A DNA stretch of 64,000 bases, from positions 1,116,001 through 1,180,000 of the forward strand of contig OZ244796.1 in NCBI GenBank assembly GCA_965219965.1, written 5' to 3'. The position numbers were made by a program, and so were the translations under genes. The notes beneath the pieces were generated by a model. The model was not told the origin of the DNA. It saw only the letters and a list, made by a program, of their open reading frames with translations, and searched no databases. Every line of letters starts with the position of its first letter. The first letter of the stretch is position 1. The DNA comes from G965219965 sp965219965 (GTDB lineage: Bacteria; Pseudomonadota; Alphaproteobacteria; RS24). Positions 1 through 10,622 of this stretch are shown here, piece after piece.

Positions 1-968
1 TTGATAATATCGGCATAAACATTCACGCCGCGCGTATATTGGTCAATTTGTGCGCCCACGCGGCGCACCTTGCCCGCAAATTCCAGCTGGCGATTGCCAA
101 TTTTCCAACGGGCCTTTACGGGGCGGCCCACAATTTCACTGCCCGCACTGAGCAATGCGCCATATTCGGCATCGGATAAATTAAAACGCAATTCATATTT
201 ACGCGCATCGCTCAGCGTGGCAACCACATCATTGGAATTCACCAACCGCCCTTCGCGCACTTGCACATTGCTAACATAAGCATCAAAGGGGGCGGCGACA
301 TTTGTATATTCCAAATTGCGCTTGGCGCGTTGCACCACAATTTTCAAGCGGTCATGATTGGCTTTTTGCGATAAATAAGCCGCCCGCCTATCGTCTAGAT
401 ATTTTTTCGCCACTGTGCCTTTGGCCAGTAATTTTTCCGCCCGTTCAAAATCTGTTTTGGCGGTAAGATAAGTGGCCTCTGCGCCCAATAATTGCGCTTG
501 CGCTTCGGCGAGGGCGTTTTCATATTCAAATCGGTCAATGGTAAAAAGCCCCTCGCCTTTTTTCACCAACGCGCCTTCTTCTAACGAAGACGAAACGCTC
601 ACCACTTCGCCGCCCACCAAAGCGCGTAAATCAATTTCACGGGCGGCAACAATTTGCCCGTAAGATTGAATGACGGGTTTGACATTTTCAAAAGTGGTGA
701 GCTTGGTCAATACGGGCCAGACTTTTTCATGCGGCACATGCGGCTTTGTTTCCGGACGGCTGCACAGCAAAACAAAAAACACCAAGCAGGAAATGGTTAA
801 TATCTTAATCGCCCGATGCGCTGAATCCGACAAGCGCGGCGCAAAGCGTTGCAAGACAACATCAAACCCCGCATTGGCGGTGGTCAAAGCACGGCGCAAA
901 TAGCGCATAGCAAGTTCAAAATAATGTTTCAAAACAACACCCTTACGGCCTATCGGCTTTGTTTCCAT
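1..968 (-). CDS. HlyD-like periplasmic adaptor of an efflux pump, partial (C-terminus beyond window start)
   Basis: The minus-strand frame is open from an ATG at 968 to the window edge, giving 322 visible residues. A hydrophobic anchor lies at about residues 54-70. It is followed by a lipoyl-like half motif (about 108-145), an alpha-helical hairpin rich in Ala, Glu, Lys and Leu (about 150-225), the second lipoyl half and the start of a beta-barrel domain. This order is typical of membrane fusion proteins that join an inner-membrane RND or ABC pump to an outer-membrane channel. The cytoplasmic N-terminus of about 50 residues before the anchor is longer than usual for RND adaptors. The pump should lie left of the window. 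The gene follows the lipoprotein at 993-1589 after 24 bases and is probably in the same transcript. Family confidence is high; the substrate is unknown. Confidence 0.85.
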   Translation of the reverse strand, partial: METKPIGRKGVVLKHYFELAMRYLRRALTTANAGFDVVLQRFAPRLSDSAHRAIKILTISCLVFFVLLCSRPETKPHVPHEKVWPVLTKLTTFENVKPVIQSYGQIVAAREIDLRALVGGEVVSVSSSLEEGALVKKGEGLFTIDRFEYENALAEAQAQLLGAEATYLTAKTDFERAEKLLAKGTVAKKYLDDRRAAYLSQKANHDRLKIVVQRAKRNLEYTNVAAPFDAYVSNVQVREGRLVNSNDVVATLSDARKYELRFNLSDAEYGALLSAGSEIVGRPVKARWKIGNRQLEFAGKVRRVGAQIDQYTRGVNVYADII

Positions 969-992
969 ATTATAGCGCAAAAATGGCGAAAT

Positions 993-1589
993 TTAGTCCA
1001 CTATCGCCAAAACGCCTAGTTTCCGCAATTTTCTCGCCGCTTCTACATCAAAATTTTTGCCCAAATCCTGCAAAAGCGTAAAATAAAGCCTATCGCGGTC
1101 ATTCAGGCTCACCCCACCAATATGGGTTGCGCTGGCGGTGACTTCAATATCTTCCTGCTCAATCCGCCCTTGCGGCGTGGGCCGATAGGCCAGCGTGACA
1201 TTAATATGCGCCGTCATTTCCAGCGTGTCGCGGCTATAAAATGGCACCAGCCGCGTGGCTTTTCTGCCCGTTTTTTGTCGCAGCACGGCACGGGTGAGAA
1301 TAAACACCAGCTCGCCTTGCGGGGCGGCAATGGCGTTAAGATTTTGGGCGGGGCGCAAGCGGTCGCCTATCCAACGGACAATTAAATCTTTCGGAGAAAA
1401 ATCGCGGCGGATAAGTGCCTGCGTTTGCGCGTCTTGGCGCGATTCATCAACAAAGGCAGGTGCCGATGTTGTTAGCGGCAAAACCGAAAGATGCTCAAAA
1501 GTTTGGTTGATAACAGGCGCGGCGGGCGGGCCGGCTGTGCAAGCCGCCAGCAATAAAACAATCGGTAAAATGTGCCGCCAATATATCAT
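993..1589 (-). CDS. Predicted lipoprotein of unknown function
   Basis: This 198-residue protein has a short hydrophobic signal and a lipobox (L-A-A-C at residues 14-17), so it should be lipidated at Cys17 and held on a membrane facing the periplasm. The rest is a mixed alpha/beta sequence that I do not recognise. Its start codon overlaps the argF stop by four bases (ATGA), and the efflux adaptor follows directly. The position suggests an accessory lipoprotein for the adjacent efflux system, comparable to the auxiliary lipoproteins seen with some transporters. That role is inferred from neighbourhood only. Confidence 0.7.
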   Translation of the reverse strand: MIYWRHILPIVLLLAACTAGPPAAPVINQTFEHLSVLPLTTSAPAFVDESRQDAQTQALIRRDFSPKDLIVRWIGDRLRPAQNLNAIAAPQGELVFILTRAVLRQKTGRKATRLVPFYSRDTLEMTAHINVTLAYRPTPQGRIEQEDIEVTASATHIGGVSLNDRDRLYFTLLQDLGKNFDVEAARKLRKLGVLAIVD

Positions 1590-2527
1590 GGTGATGCCAA
1601 GCAGAAATGCAAAATGGCCTTTTGGGCATGGGTGCGGTTTTCGGCTTCGTCCAACACCACCGACCGCGCCCCGTCAATCACAGCCGCTGCCACTTCGCGC
1701 CCCCGATAGGCGGGTAAGCAATGCAGAAAAACCGCATCATCGCTCAAAGCCATAATTTCTTCCGTCACCTGATAGGGCTTAAAAGACGCCGCCCGTTTGG
1801 CCGCCGTATCAGGATCGTCTGACATAGACACCCAACAATCCGTCACCACTGCCGCCGCGCCTTTGGCCGCTTCTTTAGCATTATGGCCAACGGTGAGCTT
1901 CGCACCTTGTGCGACCGCCCAATCCACCACCGTTTGAGGCGGGGCGAACATATCGGGCGTGGCCAAATGCAATTCAAAGCCCAGCACGGCGGCGGCGTGA
2001 ATCCATGACACGGCGACATTATTCCCGTCGCCCAGCCACGCAATTTTGCGCCCTTTAATCGCGCCGCAATGTTCTTCAAATGTCATTATATCGGCGATAA
2101 TTTGGCAGGGGTGGCTAAAGGCCGTCAGCCCGTTAATCACTGGCACGCTGGCATGGGCGGCAAGTGTCACAATATCTTCATGCGCCACCGTCCGCACCAT
2201 AAGCGCGTCCACATAGCGCGACAAAACCTGCGCCGTATCGGCCACTTCTTCGCCGCGCCCTAATTGCATTTCATCGCTATTGAGCATCAGCACCTGCCCG
2301 CCAAGCTGGCGCATGGCCATATCAAAAGACACCCGTGTGCGCGTAGAAGGCTGGTCAAACATCATCGCCAATATCCGCCCATTAAGCGGCGCGTCAGCAT
2401 CGGGCGCGGCTTTAGGCAGACCCGTCTTGCGTGCTTTTTTGCGGGCATGGGCGGCGTCCAACAAACCGCGCAAAGTCTTTTGGTCAAAATCGGCTAAATC
2501 CAGAAAATGTTGCGGCGCGTTACTCAT
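1586..2527 (-). CDS. argF: Ornithine carbamoyltransferase
   Basis: ArgF makes citrulline from ornithine and carbamoyl phosphate in arginine synthesis. The protein is 313 residues, normal for the family. The carbamoyl-phosphate motif S-T-R-T-R is at about residues 61-65, an H-P-C-Q motif lies in the middle, and H-C-L-P sits near residue 269. I chose the ATG at 2527 because the conserved family N-terminus begins there; a longer open frame extends upstream inside argD. The first eight bases (ATGAGTAA) overlap the argD stop, a typical translational coupling. Together with argD here and argB at 20.8 kb, it covers three steps of arginine synthesis within the window. Confidence 0.96.
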   Translation of the reverse strand: MSNAPQHFLDLADFDQKTLRGLLDAAHARKKARKTGLPKAAPDADAPLNGRILAMMFDQPSTRTRVSFDMAMRQLGGQVLMLNSDEMQLGRGEEVADTAQVLSRYVDALMVRTVAHEDIVTLAAHASVPVINGLTAFSHPCQIIADIMTFEEHCGAIKGRKIAWLGDGNNVAVSWIHAAAVLGFELHLATPDMFAPPQTVVDWAVAQGAKLTVGHNAKEAAKGAAAVVTDCWVSMSDDPDTAAKRAASFKPYQVTEEIMALSDDAVFLHCLPAYRGREVAAAVIDGARSVVLDEAENRTHAQKAILHFCLASP

Positions 2528-3734
2528 GCTTGGCTCCTTGTTTTTTCTGCAATCGCGCACAGCCCGCCGCAATCGCCCCAATGGCGGTTTCAATTTCCTT
2601 CTCGCCGATATTAAGCGGCGGCATCAGGCGCACGACATTATCCTTTGCGGTGGCGGTGAGCAGTTTTTCTGCCCGCAAGGCTGTAACCATATCCATGCTT
2701 GTCCCGCTTTCGGCGGAAATTTTCAGCCCCAAAAGCAAACCCAGCCCGCGCACTTCTTCAATCAAAGTCGGAAACTGGCTTTGCACATCACATAAGCGGT
2801 CGCGTAACATTTTCGCGCTTTGCGTAACCTGTTGCAAAAAATCGGGCGTGGCGACAATATCCAACACCTTGCTGGCCACCGCACACGCCAATGGATTGCC
2901 GCCATAGGTAGAGCCATGCGTGCCGACCCCCATGCCCGCCGCCGCTTTTTCGTTGGCCAAAAACGCACCCGTCGGGAAGCCGCCGCCAAAGCCTTTAGCA
3001 ATGGCCATTATATCGGGTGCAAGTGCGGCATATTCATGCGCCCATAATTTACCCGACCGCCCCATGCCGCATTGGACTTCGTCAAAAATCAGCAACACGC
3101 CATGTGCGTCACATAGTTCGCGCAAGCCACGTAGAAAATCCACAGGCACGGGCATAATGCCGCCATCGCCTTGCACGGGTTCAATAATAATCGCCGCCGT
3201 TCGCGCCCCAATGGCAGCTTTGGTTTTATCCAAATCAAAGCCGTCAATATGCACAAAACCCTGCATAAGCGGGCCGAAGCCTTCCGACAGCGCGGCATTG
3301 CCCGCCGCCGCTAAGGTCGCCAATGTGCGCCCGTGAAACGCGCCATCAAAGCCGATAATGTCAACCCGTTCGCCCGCCCCTTTTGCGGCGTGATATTTGC
3401 GGGCGGTTTTAATGGCCCCTTCCACTGCTTCGGCACCTGAATTGCAAAAGAAAACCTTATCGGCAAAACTCAACGCGCAAAGCTGTTCGGCCAATTTTTC
3501 CTGCCCGCCAATGGTGTAGATATTAGACACATGCCACAGCTTGTCGGCTTGCGCTTTCAGTGCCGCCACCAATTCGGGGTGGCTATGGCCGAGCGCGTTC
3601 ACGGCAATGCCGCAAGCAAAATCCAAATAGGCCGTATCATCAGCCGTAAAAAGCCACGCGCCTTTGCCGCGCACAAAATCCAGCTTGGCGCGATTATAGG
3701 TTGGCATCACATGGCTTTTTCCTGCTTCACTCAT
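2520..3734 (-). CDS. argD: Acetylornithine aminotransferase
   Basis: This class III, PLP-dependent aminotransferase of 404 residues converts N-acetylglutamate semialdehyde to N-acetylornithine, and often also serves as the succinyl-diaminopimelate aminotransferase of lysine synthesis. The PLP lysine lies in the conserved A-I-A-K-G-F-G-G-G segment, and the D-E-V-Q motif precedes it. The open frame runs 25 codons further upstream, but family homology begins close to the ATG at 3734, which has a weak ribosome-binding site. A slightly internal start at M-P-T-Y-N is also possible. It overlaps argF, so the two are co-translated. Because dapD and dapE are also in the window, a dual arginine/lysine role is plausible but not shown. 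Confidence 0.95.
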   Translation of the reverse strand: MSEAGKSHVMPTYNRAKLDFVRGKGAWLFTADDTAYLDFACGIAVNALGHSHPELVAALKAQADKLWHVSNIYTIGGQEKLAEQLCALSFADKVFFCNSGAEAVEGAIKTARKYHAAKGAGERVDIIGFDGAFHGRTLATLAAAGNAALSEGFGPLMQGFVHIDGFDLDKTKAAIGARTAAIIIEPVQGDGGIMPVPVDFLRGLRELCDAHGVLLIFDEVQCGMGRSGKLWAHEYAALAPDIMAIAKGFGGGFPTGAFLANEKAAAGMGVGTHGSTYGGNPLACAVASKVLDIVATPDFLQQVTQSAKMLRDRLCDVQSQFPTLIEEVRGLGLLLGLKISAESGTSMDMVTALRAEKLLTATAKDNVVRLMPPLNIGEKEIETAIGAIAAGCARLQKKQGAKHE

Positions 3735-3869
3735 AAGGTCGCCCTTCCATTGCGTGATTCTGGCCAAAACAAAAAGCCGCCGAACCCGATATCCGAGCTT
3801 TGGCGGCACATTGCGACTATTGGACGATTATCTAATGAAGTGGGCTTTATGTCAATATACCCGCCCCGC

Positions 3870-4700
3870 CTAGCTTTTAATGCGATAGCCTTTTTTCAAA
3901 ACATAAAGCGTGATGAACCAGAAAACCCCGTTCAGCCCTAGCAAAACCAGCATGCCCGTCAATATAGACCCTTCGGCATAGCCGATAAAACCAAAGCGGA
4001 AGCCGTCAATAATATAAAAAAACGGGTTAAACAGCGAAACCAGTTGAAAGGCGGCGGGCAGTTGTTTGATGGAATAAAAAGTCCCCGATAAAAACGCCAA
4101 AGGCGTGATGACAAAATTCACCACCGCTTGCAAATGGTCAAATTTTTCCGACCATATCCCCGCCAGCGTGCCGAGCTGTGCCATAAATAAAGACCCCGTC
4201 GCGCTGAAGAAAAATATCGCCCAAATTTGTTTATGGGTGAAGTCCACAAAATACACCATGCCCAGATAAGTGCCAAAGCCAACCACCATACCGCGTGTCA
4301 GCCCGCCAAGGCTCAGCCCTAAATTCATTTCGGCGGGCGAAAGCGGCGGCATAATAATGTCAACAATATTGCCCATCATTTTACCGCCCAGCAAAGAAGA
4401 AGATGGATTGGCAAAAGCATTTTGTAGCACGGCCATAATAATAAGACCCGGCGCGAGGAAAGTAATAAATGCAATGCCCGCAATATCGGGGCGATACTGC
4501 CCTAAGGCCAGCGCGAAAACGGTAAGGAATAATAAAGTCGTTATGACGGGGGCGAGGACGGTTTGGGTTTTGACTTTCCAAAAGCGTTGCACTTCGCGCA
4601 CATAAAGTGTCCATAGGCCAATCCAGTTGACGCGGCCAAAACGCCGCCGCCCAATATCGGGCCAGCCGATTTTATCCATTGGTGGTTTTGCCTGTGCCAT
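3870..4700 (-). CDS. ABC-2 type transporter permease
   Basis: This is a 276-residue inner-membrane protein with about six hydrophobic segments and the pattern of ABC-2 permeases (multidrug or polysaccharide exporters). The start at 4700 follows an AAGGG-like ribosome-binding site. The upstream frame also has an ATG at 4856, but that extension is basic and without family character. ABC-2 permeases need a cytoplasmic ATPase, which is usually encoded just upstream. Here the upstream neighbour is gcrA on the other strand and the downstream neighbour is argD, so no partner ATPase lies next to it. Confidence 0.88.
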   Translation of the reverse strand: MAQAKPPMDKIGWPDIGRRRFGRVNWIGLWTLYVREVQRFWKVKTQTVLAPVITTLLFLTVFALALGQYRPDIAGIAFITFLAPGLIIMAVLQNAFANPSSSLLGGKMMGNIVDIIMPPLSPAEMNLGLSLGGLTRGMVVGFGTYLGMVYFVDFTHKQIWAIFFFSATGSLFMAQLGTLAGIWSEKFDHLQAVVNFVITPLAFLSGTFYSIKQLPAAFQLVSLFNPFFYIIDGFRFGFIGYAEGSILTGMLVLLGLNGVFWFITLYVLKKGYRIKS

Positions 4701-4906
4701 ATACTTGCCCTTTGCCCTCTGCTTTGCCCCCAACAGATAGGCTTTTTTCGCCCAAACCGCAAGAATTTGCCTATTGGGCGCGGTTTTCGCGCTTTTTTGT
4801 GGATAATGGCGTTTCGCCCCTTGCCTTTTTCGCCACATATAGTAGTTTTGTCCCATGAGACCACCATATATGGTGTTTAACAGGACGAAGCTAAAGGGAG
4901 AATAAA

Positions 4907-5395
4907 ATGGCTTGGACAGATGACCGCGTAGAAATGCTGAAAAAACTGTGGATGGAGGGCTTGAGTGCCAGCCAAATTGCCCGCCAAATGGGCGGAGTGA
5001 CGCGCAATGCTGTGATTGGCAAAGTGCATCGTTTAGGGCTGTCGGGACGGGCTGGGCCAGCGCGTGTTTCTACGGCACGGGTGGCGACTTCTACCAATCG
5101 GGCGCGGACAAGTCGGCCTTCTGTGGCGGGGGCGAAAATGGCGTATCGTGAAGAGGCCGAAACCTTGCCCGAAATTGAACCCACCCCACCACCAGAGCCG
5201 ATTTTATCAGCCCAAGAACGCGCCAGTGTTTTGAACCTGACCGAACACACGTGCAAATGGCCGATTGGCGACCCGGGGTCAAAGGATTTTCACTTTTGCG
5301 GGGCGCGGAGCAAGCCCGGCAATCCCTATTGCGAAGTGCATATCGCCCAAGCCTACCAGCCCACCGAAAAACGCCGCAAAAGAAAAACCGGCTAA
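4907..5395 (+). CDS. gcrA: GcrA cell cycle regulator
   Basis: GcrA is an alphaproteobacterial transcription factor that binds methylated GANTC sites and recruits sigma-70 RNA polymerase during the cell cycle. The 162-residue protein begins M-A-W-T-D-D-R-V and has the conserved N-terminal helix-turn-helix (about residues 5-47) with the N-A-V-I-G-K-V-H-R-L-G-L-S-G-R core. A variable linker and a C-terminal region with C-K-W-P-I-G-D-P and paired cysteines follow. The AAGGGAG ribosome-binding site lies seven bases before the ATG. It has its own terminator at 5431-5464. The gene supports assignment to Alphaproteobacteria. Confidence 0.97.
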   Translation: MAWTDDRVEMLKKLWMEGLSASQIARQMGGVTRNAVIGKVHRLGLSGRAGPARVSTARVATSTNRARTSRPSVAGAKMAYREEAETLPEIEPTPPPEPILSAQERASVLNLTEHTCKWPIGDPGSKDFHFCGARSKPGNPYCEVHIAQAYQPTEKRRKRKTG

Positions 5396-5430
5396 CAGAT
5401 TTCTTCAAACGAGGGAATGAGGGAACGTCA

Positions 5431-5464
5431 AACGGGTGCATGAGAGACAATGCACCCGTTTTTT
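5431..5464 (+). terminator. Rho-independent terminator after gcrA
   Basis: A perfect 10-bp stem (AACGGGTGCA paired with TGCACCCGTT) encloses a 10-base loop and is followed by a T-run. It lies about 35 bases after the gcrA stop codon. Confidence 0.92.
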
Positions 5465-5535
5465 GTGGGGTGTAAATACTATCTTCCTTTTGCGACCCCC
5501 TACACCCCCGCGCCGTGCGGGTGAGTCAGTGTCCC

Positions 5536-6900
5536 CTATTTCTCCAACCCTGCCGAGAGGTCGGTGATGAGGCCGTTAAGGTCGGTGCGCCATTGGGTGA
5601 AGCTGGGTTGTTGGGTTTCGGTTAAGATATGTTGCGGCGGCAGGTTGAGTTTAAGCGGGTCAAGCGACTGGCCGTTTTGGCTCACTTCATAATGCAAATG
5701 CGGGCCAGTCGCCAATCCGGTCGCGCCGACATAACCAATAATTTGCCCTTGCCGCACTATGTCGCCAACTTTCAGAGCCTTCGCATAGCGGCTCAGATGC
5801 GCGTAAAGCGTTTCATAGCCAAGCTGATGCACCAGCTTAATGCGCTTGCCTTGGTCGCCCGCCGCCCCAAGCGCGGTCACGCGCCCATCACCGGCGGCAA
5901 AAATCGGCGTGCCGCGCCGTGCGCCAAAATCCACACCGCGATGCAATCGGGTGTAACCCAAAATCGGATGTTTTCGCAAACCAAAGCGCGAAGTGAGCCG
6001 TGCGCCGTCCAAAGGCGTTTTCATCAATAGCCGCGTAATGCTTTGGCCTTGTTCATTGTAAAAACCAGCAATGTCTTGCGCGTCAAAATGCCAATAGGCG
6101 CGGCGCACCCCCTTAATGGTCAGCGCGGCAAATAAAATCCGCCCCTCATCGGCAATTTTGCCATCTTGGTCAAAGCGGCGCGTATAAAGCACTTCCAATC
6201 GGTCGCCTTCGCGTATCTCGCGTTGAAAATCAATGGTGAAGGAAAATATCTTGATAAGCTCCAACACCAAGCGCGGTGCCATGCCCGATGCACGCGCCGC
6301 CTCATAAAGGCTAGAGGTGATGCGCGTGTCGGTTAAAAAAGGTTTATCGGTTAGTGGGCGGTGCGCGGCAAAGGCCTGAAACCCATCCGCGCCCATATGG
6401 CGGACAATCACGCGCTCGGTTGGCGCGGGGATAAGATCCAGCCCGTCAAAAATCGCCGCCGCATTTTCTTCGCCATTTTCCTCGCCATTTTCCTCAGATG
6501 CACGGCGATAAAAAATGCGAATCTTCTGGCCGACTTTCAAACTGCGCGGGTCGTAAATGGTCCGCAACGCATCTAAGGCGGCATCGGCCTGCACAGACGC
6601 AATGCCGCGCGCGGTTAAAATGCTCATTAAATTGTCGCCCTGCCGCACAATGGCGGTTTGCGGCCAACGCTCGGCGGGCGGCAAGCTCAACCAGCTTTCT
6701 TCAATATGCGGGCGGGCTGGCACGGGGCGGGCGGAAATGCGGGTGCCGTTTTCATCATGCACATAGAAATGACTGAAACTCCATATCGCCACGCTTAACA
6801 GCACCAAACTGGCCAGCCCAAATGCGCGGCGGCTTTTGGTTTTGGGCGGGGTGGGTTTGGGCAGCTTTGCGCTTATATTGTCACTCATATTTTTGCTCAT
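5536..6900 (-). CDS. M23 family metallopeptidase (LytM-type murein hydrolase), membrane anchored
   Basis: With the ATG at 6900 this is a 454-residue inner-membrane-anchored periplasmic protein. One hydrophobic segment lies near residues 26-42, an OapA/LysM-like region follows, and the C-terminal third is an M23 endopeptidase domain with H-R-G-V-D-F and the H-L-H-Y-E-V zinc/catalytic motif. Such enzymes cut peptidoglycan cross-links during growth or division. A TTG start at 7038 with an AAAGG-like site would add 46 residues containing an extra hydrophobic stretch. I prefer 6900 because the later segment is the evident anchor. A run of Glu-Glu-Asn-Gly repeats sits about one third into the protein. 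Confidence 0.87.
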   Translation of the reverse strand: MSKNMSDNISAKLPKPTPPKTKSRRAFGLASLVLLSVAIWSFSHFYVHDENGTRISARPVPARPHIEESWLSLPPAERWPQTAIVRQGDNLMSILTARGIASVQADAALDALRTIYDPRSLKVGQKIRIFYRRASEENGEENGEENAAAIFDGLDLIPAPTERVIVRHMGADGFQAFAAHRPLTDKPFLTDTRITSSLYEAARASGMAPRLVLELIKIFSFTIDFQREIREGDRLEVLYTRRFDQDGKIADEGRILFAALTIKGVRRAYWHFDAQDIAGFYNEQGQSITRLLMKTPLDGARLTSRFGLRKHPILGYTRLHRGVDFGARRGTPIFAAGDGRVTALGAAGDQGKRIKLVHQLGYETLYAHLSRYAKALKVGDIVRQGQIIGYVGATGLATGPHLHYEVSQNGQSLDPLKLNLPPQHILTETQQPSFTQWRTDLNGLITDLSAGLEK

Positions 6901-7038
6901 ATTCTCGCTTGTGGAGCGACTATAGCTTGGTGCGCTTTGCCCCGCAAGCCATCTCAATCGGTGCGGGCGGGCTAACGCATTGGAATAATTGCCCAAATCC
7001 TGCGCGGGCGCGGCCATAAAAAACGCCGCCAATGCCAA

Positions 7039-7523
7039 ATTAACCTTTGACAGCGTGTTCCCATGCCCCTATAAACCCTTCACTCATTGGGCGGTTGACT
7101 GGCAACCCTCAATGCACAAAGCCCCGCCTCATGCGGGTTTGCCCTTTGGGTTCATTGACTCTTTGGGTTCATTGACTCCATGTCAGCTTTGTGGTGCAAT
7201 GCCAGTCCTGTCGGTTTAGAGAAGAATATGCCGTATCGCCAGCAAGGTGGTGCGGGGTTTTTTTCGCCCTTTCCTTTCAGGTTTGCTGTTTGACATTGTG
7301 GATATATGAAAGAGAAACGTGGACGGCGGAGTTCTAGCGGTCGGCTTTGGGCAACCAAAGCACGGCAACAGATACGCAATTATCCTATTGGATATATCAT
7401 TTTGATATAACGTCTAACGTTTCTTCCACTCCGCATTTTTTATAAAATGCAAGTGAGTGGGAACTCGTCAAAGATTTTTTAATCTTTATTTTGACGTTTA
7501 GAATAGTGATGATTGCTAGAATC
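7039..7523 (+). promoter_or_regulatory. Upstream region of the 16S rRNA gene, no protein gene seen
   Basis: This 485-base gap should hold the rRNA promoter and leader. A TTGACA box is at 7290-7295 without a convincing -10 at standard spacing. A 17-base unit is tandemly repeated exactly twice at 7144-7177. An AT-rich hairpin at 7466-7496 (CGTCAA/TTGACG outside, AGATT/AATCT inside) sits just before the 16S 5' end and could be part of the processing stem. TTGACG plus TAGAAT lie at 7491 and 7517, but the spacing is 20 and the site is too close to the mature end. The exact promoter is therefore unresolved. Confidence 0.45.
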
Positions 7524-9025
<1,502 letters not shown>

Positions 9026-9169
9026 TTTCCCTTCAGATGTTCGCATCTATCGGGAGTCTAAAGAATATGGTGCGTTTTCTTTAGAAGACGCGCTAAAAAT
9101 TGGCGGAATTTCGCCGTCTTCGCTTCTCTTTCAATCCATAATCGCGGCACGCAAGGCAAACAACATAAA

Positions 9170-9246
<77 letters not shown>

Positions 9247-9336
9247 GCCCCTGCGCTTTAACATTCCCCAAATATACCCGCACCCTTAATGCCGCAAATC
9301 CGTCAAACGTAAAACTTATGCGGAAAAATACCAAAT

Positions 9337-9412
9337 GGGGGCGTAGCTCAGTTGGGAGAGCGGTAGCTTTGCAAGCTTCAGGTCGTCGGTTCGATCCCGT
9401 CCGCCTCCACCA
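9337..9412 (+). tRNA. tRNA-Ala (TGC)
   Basis: A 76-base cloverleaf. The acceptor GGGGGCG pairs with CGCCTCC (one G-U), the anticodon loop TTTGCAA gives anticodon TGC, the T-arm contains TTCGATC, and CCA is encoded. In intact operons the 23S gene follows within a few hundred bases. Here an unrelated minus-strand gene ends 20 bases downstream. Confidence 0.97.
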
Positions 9413-9432
9413 TTTTTATCGCATCGTTCGCG

Positions 9433-10614
9433 TCAGTCGGTAGGTGTATCCGTCTGGCTATCAAATTTGAGTTTCGGGAATTTTACAACTACATTTTCCC
9501 TTTGGTCGCTCATATATCCACGCGGAAGTCCTGCCAAAGCCTCTACATCAGTGGCGTTCAGTCTAAAATCATTTAGCAATTGTTCTTTGCTACGAACATT
9601 TTCTTCAACGAGCAATCGTATGGAATGACTTAGTAGACAAGGGTTTTCTGGAATCAATTTATCATCAAGTGGTTCACTCCTGCGCCACCCACGGGAGCTA
9701 TAATATTTCCATATTTTGCTCTGATAGTCCTCACTGATGATTCCTAGTGCGGCGCAACGCTTAATCATAGCAGCGATGGATACTTTCCAGCGTTCTTTCA
9801 ATTCCAAGAAGGCATCCAATGATGGTGACCATATTTCCGCTCCGAATGTTTCTGCAGGCATCAAAAATGCTCCTCCAAAATGGAATGCTTGCCTTTCTAT
9901 TTCTTTAAAATCTTCCCCGTTTTTTAATGTATCAGGTATAGAGTGATGAAGTACAAGATGCCCAAGCTCATGTGCAACGTCCATTCGTGAGCGAACACAG
10001 TTTGCCTTGTCATTTGCAACAAGAATATAAGCTCTGTTATCTGCACCCGACCAATTGGAAAGTCCATCCATTTTGACTGTACCAATCTCTTCTTTAACAA
10101 TAATGATGCCCGCATTTTCGACCACCAGAATAATATCGCCTATCGGGCCCATGCCTAACTCCCAAGCCTTGCGACATTCAAGCGCAATACGCTCAATACA
10201 TTCATCAGTTATTTCGTGGCAGTTTTTAACATCAAGGCGCGGCACATTGATTTCTGGTAAATCTACCCATTCTTGGAGTGCAATACTAACATCTTGTACC
10301 CAACGTAGTCGTGAACGTGTGCGCTTTCTTAAGGAACGGGTGGTGCTGACCATTGAACGGAAGAACAAAGGTGCTTCACCGTGTTCTAGCGTTGGATTCA
10401 TGAAGAAAGAGACAGGCACATTCAGTGCTTTGGATAAGTCTGCCAGTGCCTTCGCCTCTGGTGACTGTACACCACTTTCCCAACGAGATATATTAGAGCT
10501 GGTTCGGTTAATTATATCCCCCAACCCTGTTTGGGTTAAGCCTCTTGCATTACGCACTTGCGTTAGTCGCTTGGCTTGGAATCCAGGTGTTCCTACTCGC
10601 ATATCGCCTCGCAT
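9433..10614 (-). CDS. XRE helix-turn-helix plus ImmA/IrrE zinc metallopeptidase
   Basis: A 393-residue two-domain protein (389 if the ATG at 10602, which has a GAGG site close by, is the start). Residues about 14-68 form a Cro/C1-type helix-turn-helix with the S-N-I-S-R-W-E-S-G recognition pattern. Residues about 150-260 form an ImmA/IrrE (M78) peptidase with H-E-L-G-H at 215-219 and the downstream E-R-Q-A-F-H-F-G-G-A-F-L-M-P stretch that supplies the third metal ligand. Such proteins cleave or sequester repressors in mobile-element, stress or toxin-antitoxin systems. The gene lies eight bases after the unknown gene at 10623-11282, so they form a pair. By eye its codon use is more AT-rich than the core genes, which suggests acquisition. 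Confidence 0.9.
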   Translation of the reverse strand: MRGDMRVGTPGFQAKRLTQVRNARGLTQTGLGDIINRTSSNISRWESGVQSPEAKALADLSKALNVPVSFFMNPTLEHGEAPLFFRSMVSTTRSLRKRTRSRLRWVQDVSIALQEWVDLPEINVPRLDVKNCHEITDECIERIALECRKAWELGMGPIGDIILVVENAGIIIVKEEIGTVKMDGLSNWSGADNRAYILVANDKANCVRSRMDVAHELGHLVLHHSIPDTLKNGEDFKEIERQAFHFGGAFLMPAETFGAEIWSPSLDAFLELKERWKVSIAAMIKRCAALGIISEDYQSKIWKYYSSRGWRRSEPLDDKLIPENPCLLSHSIRLLVEENVRSKEQLLNDFRLNATDVEALAGLPRGYMSDQRENVVVKFPKLKFDSQTDTPTD

Positions 10615-10622
10615 TCTGCGCG

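Noticed and set aside
6901..7038. TTG-initiated N-terminal extension of the M23 peptidase
   Set aside because: It would place 72 residues before the evident membrane anchor. It remains possible because of an AAAGG upstream, but ATG 6900 is simpler.
9337..9432. Classical tRNA-integrated island with duplicated tRNA 3' end
   Set aside because: I found no second copy of the tRNA-Ala 3' end and no integrase nearby, so integration at this tRNA is not demonstrated.
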